A stretch of 64,000 nt of DNA from Incurvaria masculella (GCA_946894095.1 OX335656.1:1131001-1195000); one strand, 5' to 3'. Counted from the stretch's first letter, positions 1-11,556 are shown. Notes: generated by a model from the sequence alone, not told the origin. Made by a program: numbers and translations.

Positions 1-152
1 AAATTGCTCTGGACTCAAAACCATGAACCATTCGCTCTCGAAATGATATTCACGGTCCTATAAATAAAAACACTTAGTCGCATCCGTCCACGCAGACAAA
101 CACCGTACTTGCCACCCTGCGATCTTTGTGCATATCACCCAGGCACGCCATA

Positions 153-541
153 CTTTTTTTTTATGCAAACTGACATGGATGGCTAATACCACACATCTGC
201 CGTTATGATATTAACATTCCCGAAGGAATTTAGTGCCATGCCAACCTGAATAAAAGGGCACACCACCTTCCTTTTATGAGCACGGCTAAATTGAACTGGA
301 TGGAAAACACGGACAAAAATTATCTGCGTTGTGCCGCTTCGGACATATTTTCTTCCAATGCGATGGTACCAACCCGGACGGGCTTGAACCCTACAACCTA
401 GTAGGGAAAGGGGCCCACAATTTTACATGTATTCCGAACCATGGAGCAGCTTGCATTTGTGACGAAATGCACTTATCCAACTCAGAACCTCAGAACTCTG
501 GTATGCTAGGCAAGTCCCCGCGCCACTAGGCTACGAGCCAC
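153..541 (-). repeat. tRNA-headed SINE, near full length
   Basis: Read on the minus strand it starts with a tRNA-like head (GGCTCGTAGCCTAGTGGCGC), passes through a body with CCATGGTTCGGAATCCATGT and GGTTGGTACCATCGCATTGG, and ends in a poly-A tail seen as the T run at 153-162. The same order of blocks recurs at 9177, 20452 and 38680. The head carries a Pol III A-box-like TAGCCTAGTGG. It is diverged and has small deletions, so it is probably inactive. Confidence 0.8.
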
Positions 542-937
542 CTTGCGACACTAGTGCATTATTACCCTGGCAGTAGCCAGCTCTCGTCTCCCCGATATCC
601 CGGCCATTATCAGGTCCTGTAACCCGCTTTAATATTGATAAGGCCGCTCGGGTGTCCCGCGCCGGCTTCTTATGTAAATAGTCCACGTAGTCGAAATATG
701 TTCGCTTTATGGGCCCATCCGCCAGGAGAGCACGTGCCAAGACGCGGCGGATCGCGGAATTATTGCGTCATATCTCAGTGAGGAATCCCGCGGTGAGGAC
801 GAGTCGGAACTTATTCTTACGGAATCAATTTGAAATCGCTTAGGAGCGCTCGCGAACCGCGTGTCGATTTGTTGAAAACTCGTGACGTTCACAGTTTCGG
901 CACAAATAGACGCTCCGAGAACTGTTTTTTTAATTAT
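542..937. other. unassigned stretch with a short open frame
   Basis: The minus strand is open from 740 to about 545 (about 60 codons) before it runs into the SINE head. The peptide contains LHKKPARDTRAALSILKRV and looks protein-like (charged, no low complexity), but I recognise no family. It may be a scrap of an old LINE or gene. Nothing is identified in 741-937. Confidence 0.2.
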
Positions 938-1170
938 CAGGGTACCTACCCGAAGGGTGAAGAACGGAAACCTATTACTAAGCCTCCGCTGTCCGTCTGC
1001 CAGTCCGTCTGTCACAGGGCTGTATTTCATGAACCGTAATAGGTTGGAAGCTGAAATTTCCACAGAGTGTGTATTTATTTTGCCGCTATAACAATAAATA
1101 GGTAAAATTAAAAGCGCCCCAGAACGGAACCCTTCGTGTGCGAGTCCAACACGCACTTGGCGGGTTTTTT
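938..1170 (+). repeat. GTCCGTCC-core interspersed repeat, copy 1
   Basis: It has the usual blocks in order: a CCTATTACTAAGCCTCCGCT block, GTCCGTC units, CACAGGGCTGTAT, the GTGTATTTATTTTGCCGCTA block, and a terminal ACGGAACCCTTCGTGTGCGA followed by GCACTTGGC and a T run. Compared with copies at 10125 and 33675 it lacks part of the region between the CCGCTATAAC block and the terminal hairpin. Confidence 0.85.
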
Positions 1171-2010
1171 ATTTGAATAAAAAGGTGGGTAGTAAGCTGA
1201 GCTCAAAATCAGGGACTGCACAATTTCGTCGCTATATCACGTAGGAATTAACATCAGATCTCGCTGAAGGCAATTTCCACTGTACCTATACGTGTATTGA
1301 GTTGACCTGAGTTGTATAATCCGTTCTAATAAATCCTTGTTGGATTCCATAACAAAATACTAAAAATACTATTGCGTTTTATTTATTGCGATACAATCTG
1401 AATTGATAAGTGACCTCCGTCAAGGGCATTGTCTGCCTCGGGACGGGACCGGACAGCACACCGAGGATTTAAATGTCACGTGATGTCCCACGGTACCGCT
1501 GGTGTTGCGAGCGAAATCTCGAAGTAAATAAGAATAAAGGGCTCGTCAACGGATATGCTATTGGAGTTGACGTCAACAAATTGGTAACGTAATGGAATAT
1601 CCAACGTATTACCGATACTCGAATGTGTTAGGTTATCGCGCTGTGAATGCTAACGTTTTTGCGACTTCTAATTTCTTAGGAATGTGACATGTATGTATGT
1701 ATATTCCACCGTGAAGGACACACTAATTGAAGAAAGAGCCCAGTAAAAATAATTACTACGAATATACTGCAAGGCTGGACCCGAACGAGTAAAACATACC
1801 ATTCGCGGGTATTGCGTCTACCAATTTCGCCACCCATGATTTGGATTTCTCCTACTAACACAGTGTTTAAGATGATACCTACAAACATTTATTTAACGCT
1901 TCATCTGCGTTGCGGATATTGACTGCAAAGATTGAACATTCAAACATATTGCCGTCGTCACCAAAATCATATTTGACATCAGACGCTAGATCCTGCTTAG
2001 AACGAAAAAT
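1171..2010. other. unassigned A+T-rich sequence
   Basis: I see no long open frame, terminal repeat or recognised family. The open frames on either strand are short and without recognisable motifs. Confidence 0.4.
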
Positions 2011-2307
2011 AACCGGCCAAGTGCGAGTCGGACTCGCACACGAAGGGTTCCGTGCCATCAACACCAAAAAATCACGTTTTTTGTATGGGACCCCCTTTAT
2101 TTTTTGTAATTTTTTATTTGACCTATTTGTTGTCATAGCGGCAAAATAAAAAAACACTCTGCGAAAATTTCATCTGCCTAACTATTACGGTTCATGAGAT
2201 ACAGCCCTGTGACAGACGGACGTACGGACGGACGGATGGACGGACGGACATCGGAGTTTTAGCAATAGGGTTCTGTTTTCACTCTTTGGGTACGGAACCC
2301 TAAAATA
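2011..2307 (-). repeat. GTCCGTCC-core interspersed repeat, copy 2
   Basis: Full-length copy on the minus strand. Its plus-strand start is AACCGGCCAAGTGCGAGTCG, it has a GGACGGAC core at about 2216-2249, and it ends with GGGTACGGAACCCTAAAA. The GTGCGAGTC/GACTCGCAC palindrome at one end and the GGGTTC.../...GAACCC hairpin at the other are preserved. Confidence 0.88.
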
Positions 2308-2486
2308 TATTGACTTTTTAATTTCTTGATTGTTTTTGTTTAATTTCGAACATTATTCATGTATTTGTATACTTATCCTTGCTGTACACCGTTAGCCGTG
2401 AGAACATTTCTAAATGTGTTTCAATTCCATATTAAAACAAAATACGATCAAATTTATAAATCAAATTAAAATAAAATACAATTTCA

Positions 2487-2740
2487 TTTCATTTCATTTA
2501 TTTATTCAACTTCTGGCAGTAAAACTACACTAAGTCATGTCACAATTTGATTGATCCGCGGATTCGATCAACCAGTGAAGAAGAACCCGCAAAGAAACTT
2601 CACTGGTCTATAAATTATGTTTTTTTTTTGGTCTTCTTTTTTTTCGTCCACATAAATGATATAACACAATTATGATTTCATACCTAAATGCTACTGCCAA
2701 ACTTACATTGGTAGAACGGTCTGGATCAAAGAACTAAGGA
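2487..2740 (-). repeat. LINE 3'-end repeat with TGAAA tail, copy A
   Basis: A block containing CCGCGGATTCGATCAACCAG and GAAGAAGAACCCGCAAAGAA recurs at 23721, 25641, 27481 and 28945. One edge is a run of ATTTC units next to ATTTATTTATTCAACTTCTG, which on the minus strand is a (GAAAT)n tail, as expected for the 3' end of a non-LTR element. No coding part is attached. Confidence 0.65.
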
Positions 2741-3427
2741 CTACGAGGACTACAACGTCAATTTTCAAATTCAAATTAGAGGTTTATTTAATTTGACATT
2801 TTAAAGGTCCAAACAATAAAAAGTATCTTAGAATATATTAAATTAAATTAAGTTCGATTATTAGAAAATTTTATTTTAAACAAAATCACATATTGTGGAA
2901 AATTACTTTTGGTTTAGAAAGTCCTTAAGTTACTAGTTTTCTTAATACTATTTTTGGCAGTTAATCGAGCAGTATATCGTAAAAAAAATAATAAGCGTCT
3001 TAAAATAATGGAAAGATCAAATTAAATCATAAAATCAGAAGCAACGGATGAGAATTTAATTCTATATTCAAAAGGAACTTCTTTCAAAAGTATTAAATAC
3101 AGTGATTTTAAAAAGACAGAGTTAAGACTTCAAAGCGAGAAAACTTTGTACCGCCAAGGAAGAAAACAATTCGTTCCAATTTAATTTCACAAAATTATTA
3201 TGATAGAAGAGCGAAGAAAGTTGGGTGCAAAAAGTAACTCAAACAATCAGCCTTGCAAAAACGACAGTCGATTTCTACACGAGGCCCAGACTGTGCAACT
3301 TGACACGGTTTTAAGGGTGCCGTAGAATATTTTAAGAGAAATTCATTCTTAGAGTTTCTTACAAAATCGCCTGATGTGACCCTTTTTTATTTAGCTTCCT
3401 TGTTCCAAATTTGTGAGTCCAACACAC
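2741..3427. other. unassigned A+T-rich sequence
   Basis: Very A+T-rich. No open frame of note, no inverted ends and no recognised repeat. Confidence 0.4.
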
Positions 3428-3640
3428 CCCATGGGAAATAGTTGTCATGCCTGGACCTATATTATATATCACGGCTAGATTCAGCTGCATGGAAAACACG
3501 GACAGTTTTCATTGTCGCTTCGATTATCTAAAACATTCATTCAATGCGATGGTACCAATCTAGTCGGGATTAACCCTACTTCGAGTAAGCTAGGAAGAGG
3601 AGTGACAGTTCTATGCGGAATAGGAGCCACGGCCAATATA
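3428..3640 (-). repeat. degenerate SINE fragment
   Basis: The minus strand carries the shared SINE body (matches to the ATGGAAAACACGGACA block and to CAATGCGATGGTACCAA) with many substitutions, ending near GAGCCACGGCCA, which resembles the 5S-headed type. The head itself is not recognisable. Confidence 0.55.
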
Positions 3641-3856
3641 AATTGTCGAAAAACGATTCGAAGTCCCTGCACATTATTATGATTTCTACTTTCTTTGCAA
3701 ATTTAGTTTAACGTTTTCAGAGACGAGTTTACGTAAGTAGGAAGATCGAGTAAGTAAGAAGTGCAACCCTTCACTGGCAACATTACTCGAATTCGAACCA
3801 ACCGACTCTGTAGATACTTTTTTTATGGGGGCTATAATCTTTGGGATGCTGTTCCT

Positions 3857-4015
3857 GCCTAGGGATTTCTCCCGAAGCAGAACTTGAGGTCCTTCAAACA
3901 TGGTGTGAAGAAGCTCTGGCTGACCGGAATGGTATTCGCAGCCCCTCTTAAAGTTCGAAAGCCTATCAGCATCATCTGGCACCTTGTTGAATTCCTGACG
4001 TACGCTATGTGTAGC
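3857..4015 (-). pseudogene. coding-like repeat fragment, unknown family, copy 1
   Basis: The minus strand is open from 4024 to 3686. Part of it, PDDADRLSNFKRGCEYHSG, matches PDGAHGLSNFHRGCENHAG read from 33030-33165 (+), and a weaker match lies at 33508-33635 (-). Similarity at the peptide level suggests a decayed protein-coding transposon, but I cannot name it. Confidence 0.4.
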
Positions 4016-4155
4016 GCAATACATAAATAAAAAAAACTAGCCAAAGAACAGGCTTCCAATGTTCTCTAAGCTTTCAGATTCTATGTGATGCCTTCACATA
4101 ATGAAGGACAAGGATCGGAGAACTAGTAACGAGAGAAGGAAAGCTAACCTTTATA

Positions 4156-4697
4156 GGTGGCCCATCCCGCTCAACTCTCCATACAAATGGGGAAAGAAGA
4201 TCACGCCCATATTTCTTGTCAGAGATCCGAAATTTTGCTTAAAATAGCTTTATTTGATCGAACTAGATGTCTGATAACCATTGGCGTTGTAAAATTGTGT
4301 TTGGTTTCTAAATTATAAGGTCCGAAAGTTCGAATTTTTCGCGCGTTTTATACAATAACTTTGGAGGTGGATTACGCTATAATAAAGTAAGAACATCTTA
4401 AAAAGATTGGTCATCAGACATAGCTCATTTAATCAAGATTTATAATGAATTTGGTTTTTGTTAGATTATTGACTACAGCGGTCGTGGTTTACTTTTAGCT
4501 ATAAGTCGTTTTGTAATTAAAATTTTCGTAAATCTTACCAAATAATACACTATGCACATTGTCTTTTTTCTGGACATGTTGCATCTTCCTCATCACGGAG
4601 CCTGTCTTTTTCTTTGAAACAGAGAAGGGTCCAGAGCGCAACAGCACGGTTCTATACCGTGCCCGCGAATGAGTTAGTCCCGCCGGGTTGGGCCACC
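4156..4697. mobile_element. GGTGGCC MITE, copy a
   Basis: Non-autonomous DNA element of 542 bp. It starts GGTGGCCCATCCCGCTCAAC and ends CCGCCGGGTTGGGCCACC, giving 13-15 bp terminal inverted repeats. Other copies are flanked by TTAA; here the flanks are degenerate (TTATA, TAATT). It has no coding capacity. The interior holds a block typical of the family (GGTCCGAAAGTTCGAATTTT). Confidence 0.85.
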
Positions 4698-4723
4698 TAA
4701 TTAAAACTTGAATCATAACATCA

Positions 4724-5220
4724 GAAGCCTTATTCTGCTGATTGATAACTGCGCGCGTTATGTTTGTGTTTTCTCAAAACCGCATGTTTCGCGCGAAATG
4801 GTATTCTACTAGCGCAGTTTGTAAAACGCATGCGCAAACTCGTAACGCGCGCTCATGTTCTCGTGGGCCGTGTGTTTTGCCGAATACTTGCGGTTTTGAG
4901 AATTCTATTTGTCAAATTCGGAGCATCGCATCGCCGAACTTCGAATATCACTTTTCTACATTACGTTGGCATATCGCTGTCTCTTTCTTTTCGTATGTCA
5001 TATTTGAGTGAGAAAATAACCGTCATAATCGTGACAGGTTATTTTACCCTGTAGGCGGCGCAGAAGACAAACCACTCCATTGACAATAACAAAACGCGTG
5101 TGTGAATTAGCTGAATACCGATTTTTGGAAACTGTACTCGAAACTTAGCGTGTTATATTTGACCGAAACATAACTTTTGCGGAATGGTTTGAAATTGGAC
5201 AAATAGCAGAATCGGGCTTC
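4724..5220. mobile_element. 497-bp GAAGCC element, copy 1
   Basis: Starts GAAGCCTTATTCTGCT and ends AGCAGAATCGGGCTTC, imperfect terminal inverted repeats of 16 bp. A second copy at 21525-22021 has the same length and about 10 differences (about 98% identity). Flanks allow a direct repeat of up to 3 bp (TCA). Short open frames inside it are shared by both copies only because the DNA is shared. It is a non-autonomous DNA transposon of unknown superfamily. Confidence 0.8.
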
Positions 5221-5562
5221 AGATAATTTTGTAGCCACATGGAGATTCCCAAATTTTTTCAGTGAAATAAATGTCTTATTTCACTGAAACAATTTTCGTC
5301 TAATCAATCAGTTGACTTTGTTAGTATTTTCTGTCAATTCTATGGGTAAACCACTTCTCACGAGACCCTCAATCGCTTGCATCCAACAAAGAAGTAATGC
5401 GGCGAATAAAAAGAGGAAAAACTTTGCGTTTTAATAAATCATTTCTCGGCGGAACTACGTCTGAGGCCTCTCGTGTGCCGCTTCTTCTCCCTCTCAACTA
5501 GGATACGGCTATCCCAGGAGACCATAGTAGTAATTATGTAAACAATAATTGACGTTAACATA

Positions 5563-5623
5563 AAAAATAATAATTTACTAACTGAAACTTTATTCAATAG
5601 GTTTATTTATTTTATTAGGAATA
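5563..5623 (+). repeat. 61-bp direct repeat, first copy
   Basis: Identical to 5823-5883. It begins AAAAATAATAATTTACTAAC and ends in TTTATTTTATTAGGAATA. The 260-bp period suggests a local tandem duplication in which only the edges remain similar, or a short sequence copied twice. Confidence 0.7.
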
Positions 5624-5822
5624 TAAATAATTTGAAAGAAAAAAAAATATATATAAAACTACTTGCATATATGAGAACCCTAAAAAATGAATTTGTAAAA
5701 GTCTGTATTTCTCAAAGTCAAAGGACAAAACTAATATTTAGGTTATGTACTAAAGATGTTTTTAATGTAAATGGAATGTAAATGGACTGGTTTCAGTGAG
5801 AATTCGTAGTGGAGGCAAGTTT

Positions 5823-5883
5823 AAAAATAATAATTTACTAACTGAAACTTTATTCAATAGGTTTATTTATTTTATTAGGAATA
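5823..5883 (+). repeat. 61-bp direct repeat, second copy
   Basis: Exact copy of 5563-5623 by eye. The sequence between the copies is not itself repeated in the window. Confidence 0.7.
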
Positions 5884-7656
5884 GTTTAGTGTTTTTTTTG
5901 TGTTTTTTTTTTGCAATTGTTGTATTGACCTGTCTCTGTGATTTCTCCTAATAAATAAATAATAAAATAATAAGCGATGTAAAATAGTCACACAATGAAA
6001 AAAAATCGAACTAAGATTCATTTTGTGATTCTAAAAACATAAAAAAACAACTTTGGAATCAGTACAAAACAAATTAAGCATATTGTTTTTTATTTTTGTT
6101 AATTCATCTAACGCAAACAGCGGATGCCCATGTGCACTTCGTCTGCATTGGGCCGGCTTAAGCCTATGTTTATTTTGACAAATAAATACATTGTAAATGC
6201 TAACATATCATAATCTAGCAGACATAAAGCCTTGACGTTTTCACTTTATTATTATAATAAATACTCTCATATGCCGGGTAATTTTTTTAAGTGTGTCTTC
6301 AGTGAGGATACGGGTAATGTATTAAAACTTAAAAAATATTAACCAGTTTAGTTTACTGTGTAACATGACTTCGTAGAATTTGTTCCATATAAGCGACACT
6401 ATTGCCTGGTGTAATAATTCAACACGGATATGTTTTCTCAAAATCAACGAGTTAGATTCCCGGTTTGCAAAAATATGTTTTAAATAATCGAATATTGCAG
6501 TTTTAGTGTTTATGAAAATCATTATCATAACTTCTTTGAGTGTTTTTTGGAATTTCTTATAGTTTCAGAATTGGCCATGAAGGCCGACTAAAAATTTCCT
6601 TCATATCGCTCTATTCACATAGCTCAACATCAGTTTAAAATATTTTTCATTGTATAATCCACAAGAGAATGATATTGTTTTCTAGGTTCAGCCTCTAATC
6701 GTGTCCTGAATTAGCACCCGCGTATTAATGTAAAAATTTTATAAATGCTTATTTGATTAGTGAATACATTTAATATACTATGCGATAAATAGGTATAGCC
6801 TCTAAGACTATTTTCCCGGCCTACCCCGCCTGGACGCTCATAAATTTTAAAACGGTCACGGCTGGACTCGCTGAACTTTCCAAATTAGAGAATACGTAGA
6901 GAAAGTATAATGTTCACCCGATATACGAAACGTTTTAGGACCGTAAGCAATGTTACCTTTAATTAAGTTCTTCGAATAATTTATCGTAACTTTTCAAGTA
7001 AACGTTTCATTAACAATCGATATATTCGTTGACCCTGTTCCGTCATTTTTAGGAACATCGAAATGCACATAGGGTTCGGTTCTATATAATATGTATTTTA
7101 AACTCTTATCATTCCTTTTACAACATTTTAATCTTCATGCTGGAAGAGTTAGAAGAAATTCGAACAAGAGTCCCTCGAGGCCTTTTCTCAAAGCGCAGAC
7201 TTATAGCCCACGAATGCCATTTTTTTTTAAATCTATTACATTAAAAGAATTCATGGTATTGTGACGGATATATTTAAATTTTAATACAATCACTAACCAG
7301 ATATTGTGCACTTTAAAATACACAATACAAACAATAAAAAATGGCAATTTATTATTACAACACCTCACATAATCTTAGTGCGGTAATATGAGCAAATGTT
7401 ATAAATAGTGTAAGTGTTATGTGTGGTTAGGTTAGTTTACTTGATCCTATTTGTATGAAGTTAATCCCTTTTACGAGGAAGTGATCGGAAAGTGACTGGC
7501 TGAAAGTGTAAATGGAATATAGAGCTGGCTCATTACATGTGTTATTGTTTGTGTTATGCTGTGTTATTAGTCAACCAGGTCGGTAGTTAGGTACAACACA
7601 AACCGTCCGTTTTGACCCAAACGTATCCAGTGAAATCGAAATACCTTACATTTTTA

Positions 7657-7945
7657 GGGTTCCGTACCCAAAGGGTGCCAACGGAACCCTAGTACTAAGC
7701 CTCCGCTATCCGTCCGCCCGTCTGTCACAGGGCTGTATCTCCTGAACCGAATGAGGTAGGCAGCTATATTTTTTACAGAGGGTGCATTTATTTTGCAGCT
7801 ATAACAACAATACAAAAATTATGGGCGCCCCACTTAATTTTGTATAATTTTATACAAAAACGTGATTTTTTGTGTTAAATCTTTTTCGATGGTACGGACT
7901 CTTCGTGTGCGAGTCCGACTAGAACTTGGTCGGTGTTTTTTAGTA
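7657..7945 (+). repeat. GTCCGTCC-core interspersed repeat, copy 3
   Basis: Starts TTAGGGTTCCGTACCCAAAG, has the short core CCGTCCGCCCGTCTGTCACA, and ends GTGTGCGAGTCCGACTAGAA then CTTGGTCGGTG and a T run. The terminal palindrome carries one mutation. T runs flank both ends. Confidence 0.88.
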
Positions 7946-8349
7946 TTAACCTATAGAAAAAAACTAAAGTTTAACCACCAGATTTAAAGAGCTCTACTAT
8001 TACAAAAATATGGAAATTCGTTTCAAGATTTCTTGATTTAAAAAATTCATCTAAGACAAATGTATATGATATACCTCTCCATCATATTATTTTCCACGTC
8101 GTATAATACAAGGTACGGCCTGCGGCGAGGTATACGGTTTTGGCGTTTACGTTAACGAATTCGTGTTTCGCTTTTAACAAAACGATCCTAATGACAGATT
8201 AATTGATTTGTCGAACAACAAATATTACGATCAAACTTTCCAAATTTAACAGTTTCCAATATTTAGGGTTCTGTGCTTATAACACAGGTACTATGTAGAC
8301 TATGAGAATTTAACATGCATATGTAAATATTTAAGCCAGAAATCGTTAA
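7946..8349. other. unassigned sequence
   Basis: No recognised repeat or coding region. Confidence 0.4.
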
Positions 8350-8729
8350 ATACCACTCAACCACCGTTATAATATTAGCCCAATACACCACATTACCGAA
8401 GGAATTAGGTGCCATGCCAGAACCTTCCCTTTATGAGCACGGCTACATTGAACTGGATAGAAAACACGGACAATTGTTCATTACCGCTTTGACCATCATT
8501 TCGTACAATGTGATGGTACCAACCCGGGCAGGCTTAAGTCCTACAGATTAGAAGGGGAAGGGGATCTACAGTTTTACATGGATTCCGAACCATGGAGCAG
8601 CCCGCATTCGTGACGAAATGCACTTATCCAACTCGGAAAGAGAAAGAAAGTGGTGCACGGGGCGAAAATTGGAACCCAGACCTCTGGTATGCTAGGAAAG
8701 TCCCCGCGCCACGCCGGCTCCGAGCCGCT
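8350..8729 (-). repeat. tRNA-headed SINE, 3' end truncated
   Basis: Minus-strand copy with head (GAGCCGGCGTGGCGCGGGGA read on minus), middle and body. It lacks the final ATGTCAGGTCGCAT and poly-A tail found in other copies. The open frame crossing it is not a gene. Confidence 0.78.
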
Positions 8730-9149
8730 CAAATTGCAAAATTCTTAATTATATTCAAAACAAACGGTCAGCGAAAAACTCATACTCAAAATAATTTCGT
8801 TAAGATGCTTGATGAACATAGGCATTTTAAAATCGTATTTAATTTCTATGTTATAAAAGTCTAGAAAATAACCAATAATGCGCACGCTTTATGCAATAAG
8901 TTGTAAATGCAATAAGTGGAAACCAACATATCTAGCCTAGCTTGTTCCATGAACATTCATAATAAATTTAAAACCATTTTCAGAGCGTTCGCGTGCCGTT
9001 TAGACGGAAAACCTTGCTTAATTGCTCCGAATCACTTTGAAAACCACTACAAAAGCTGCTTTCTAGACTCCTGCCTGATTCCTGATTACGGAATTCCAGA
9101 AATATGCCTGTTTGCTGAGCACAATATCACGATTTTCTGCCGTGCCCAG
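8730..9149. other. unassigned sequence
   Basis: Contains a plus-strand open frame of 78 codons (8916-9152) with no recognised motif. I do not call it a gene. 9150-9175 resembles the end of a GGTGGCC MITE (TAGTCCCGTCGGGCAGGGC). Confidence 0.35.
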
Positions 9150-9176
9150 TAAGCTAGTCCCGTCGGGCAGGGCTCT

Positions 9177-9576
9177 CTTTTTTATATGCGACCTGACATG
9201 GATGGCTGATACCACACAACTACCGTTATGATATTAGCCCAATACACCACATTCCCAAAAGAATTAGGTGCTATGCCAGGAGCTTCCCTTTATGAGCACG
9301 GCTACATTGAACTGGAAGGAAAACAAGGACAATTTTTCATTGCCGCTTCGACCATCTTTTCATCCAATGCGATGGTAACAACCCGGCGGGCTTAAACCCC
9401 ACCACCTAGTAGGGGAACCTACAGTTTTACATGGATTCCGAATCATGGAGCAGCTCGCATTCGTGACGAAATGCACGTATGAAACTCGGAAAGAGAAAGA
9501 CAGTGGTGCAAGTCGGAATTGAACCTAGGCCTCTGGTACGCTAGTCCAGTCCCCGCGCCACTAGGCTACGAGCCGC
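9177..9576 (-). repeat. tRNA-headed SINE, full length
   Basis: The T run and ATGCGACCTGACATGGATGG at the plus-strand start are the reverse complement of the SINE tail, and CACTAGGCTACGAGCC at the end is the reverse complement of the tRNA-like head. All body blocks are present in order. This is one of the best-preserved copies. Confidence 0.85.
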
Positions 9577-10124
9577 AATTAATAAAGATATTTCATTATA
9601 TCTGACGATAGTCATGCAGGCACCAACACATGAGCCTATTTTTTAAAGCACCCTATTACTTTTTACCTATGCTTTCGAGCCACTCCTTGAATTCATCACT
9701 TTCACACCTATGATGAAGTATAATTTTGGCTTTCTTCGTGTATTTTTTACGTAATTCAAAAGGACTATAATGCGTCCTTACAGCTATCCACAGATCGAAT
9801 CGGATGAAAGAGCCTGCCTCGAAGTTTTTTTTTTTGTACGATATTTTTGTGTTTCTAAGTACGGTGTCTAAGTACTGGTAAACTTTCTAAAAAGATCGTG
9901 TAAATATTGAAATTTGTAATAGCCTCAAAGGTTTATGAAGAATATTCGGCGAACTTCGTCGGTGAACGAAACAGACAAGCAAAAATATCTATGTTGTTTG
10001 AATTTCTTGGAAACCTTGAAAACTAGAAGACGAAAATAATAAATTACAATGGCGGAATATGTATCCAGAGCTGAAGTTTCGCCTTCACCACCCCGCCACC
10101 ATCATTGGCGCGCGGAGACACTTT
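9577..10124. other. unassigned sequence
   Basis: No recognised element or open frame with family features. Confidence 0.4.
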
Positions 10125-10425
10125 TTAGGGTTCCGTACCCAAAGGGTGCCAACGGAACCCTATTACTAAACCTCCGCTGTCCGTCCGTCCGTCCGTCCGT
10201 CTGTCACAGGGCTGTATCTCAGTAACCGTAACAGATAGGCAGCTGAAATTTTCACAGAGTGTGTATTTATTTTGCCGCTATAACAACAAATAGGTAAAAT
10301 TGAAAAATAATTAAAATGAACGGGGGCCCTCATACAGAAACCGTGATTTTTTTGTGTTAAGTCTTTTAAGATGGTACGGAACCCTTTGTGTGCGAGTCCG
10401 ACTTTTTTTTGTCCAGTTTTTGACT
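10125..10425 (+). repeat. GTCCGTCC-core interspersed repeat, copy 4
   Basis: Full-length copy. Both hairpin-forming ends are present (GGGTTCCGT paired with ACGGAACCC; the GTGCGAGTC end). Core (CCGT)4-5. T runs border both ends. Confidence 0.9.
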
Positions 10426-10559
10426 CGTCGTGTTCGTGTTGTCACCCCGCTCGTCTGGACCCTAGCTAGTGTTGCAATATATTATTTCACTGTTAGTTAA
10501 CCATCGTCCGTTCTTTATATGCAGGTTGTGTTTACCTGTTATTGGGTCTGCACACTGTT

Positions 10560-10655
10560 ATATTTAATATGTCTGTATAAACGTGAATGTAAATGTGTCA
10601 ACCTGTTGGCAAACCTTTATAAATAAATAAATATATAAATCAATAAATAAGTTAC
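10560..10655 (+). repeat. possible LINE 3' tail
   Basis: A TAAA-rich run (TAAATAAATAAATATATAAA) follows GTAAATGTGTCAACCTGTTGG, a pattern seen at non-LTR element 3' ends. No coding part is attached. Confidence 0.3.
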
Positions 10656-10681
10656 AATTTTATTTTATGAATTGAAATTAA

Positions 10682-11175
10682 GGTGGCCCAACCCGGCGGG
10701 ACTAACTCATTCGCGGGCATTGTACAAAACCGTGCTGTTGCGCTCTGGGACCCTTCTCTGTTTCAAAGAAAAAGACAGGCTCCGTGATGAAAAAAGACAA
10801 TGTGCATAGTGTATGATTTGGTAAGATTTACGAAAATTTTGATTTCAAAACGACTTATAGCTAAAAGTAAACCCGGCCGCTGTAGTCAAAAATCTTGATT
10901 AAATAAGCTATGTCTGATGACTAATCTTTTTAAGATTTTCTCACTTTATCATTGCGTTATAAACCACCAAATTTATTGTATAAAACGCGCGAAAAATTCG
11001 AACTTTCGGACCTTATAACTTAGAAACCAAACACAATTTTACAACGCCAAAGGTCATCAGTCATCTAGTTCGATCAAATAAAGCTCTTTTGAGTAAAATT
11101 TGGGATCTCTGATAAGAAATATGAGCGTGATCTTCTTTCCCCGTTTGTATGGGAAGTTGAACGGGTTGGGCCACC
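10682..11175. mobile_element. GGTGGCC MITE, copy b, with clean TTAA flanks
   Basis: Starts GGTGGCCCAACCCGGCGGGA and ends GAACGGGTTGGGCCACC, with TTAA directly on both sides (10678-10681 and 11176-11179). This is the clearest evidence that the family targets TTAA. Slightly shorter (494 bp) than other copies through internal deletions. Confidence 0.9.
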
Positions 11176-11283
11176 TTAATGGTAATTCAACCTCACAAGC
11201 ACCCCGGACATCTCGTATTTATATAATTGCTTCTAATAACAAGATATTTGGATAGCTGAATTGATATTGGGTATTATGCAATC

Positions 11284-11556
11284 CATATCCATACAAACTA
11301 AAATTATAAATGCGAGAGTAACTCTGTCTGTTGCGTTTTCACGCCTAAACCAATTTTGATGAATTTTGGTATTAAGATAGTCTGAACCTAGGAGAAGGAA
11401 AAAAGCTATTTTTTATGGCGAAAATTAAACTCGAAAGGCTTCATTTTCAGAATAGGCGATGATAGTTTGTATAGGGTACTTATAATTTCAAGGAAATTAT
11501 TCATCTGTCCGTCGAAAACGACATTGACCCGAGCGCAGCCGGATACCTCAGCTAGT
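11284..11556 (+). mobile_element. Helitron-like non-autonomous repeat
   Basis: Contains ATTATAAATGCGAGAGTAAC near its start, CCAATTTTGATGAATTTTGG inside, and an end CATTGACCCGAGCGCAGCC followed by CTCAGCTAGT. An end of CTAGT without terminal inverted repeats or target duplication fits Helitrons, and this repeat type is common in Lepidoptera. The class is inferred from its end only. Confidence 0.6.

Larger units (their letters stand above)
5221..7656. other. mostly unassigned A+T-rich sequence
   Basis: It contains a perfect 13-bp stem hairpin (TTCAGTGAAATAA, 5-nt loop, 5258-5288) and a 61-bp direct repeat (listed separately). Otherwise no recognised element, RNA gene or long open frame. Confidence 0.4.

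Noticed and set aside
4742..5054. Two overlapping open frames that reappear almost unchanged at 21543-21855
   Set aside because: Conservation between the two places comes from the 497-bp DNA element being duplicated; the peptides have no motif and differences are not biased to synonymous sites.
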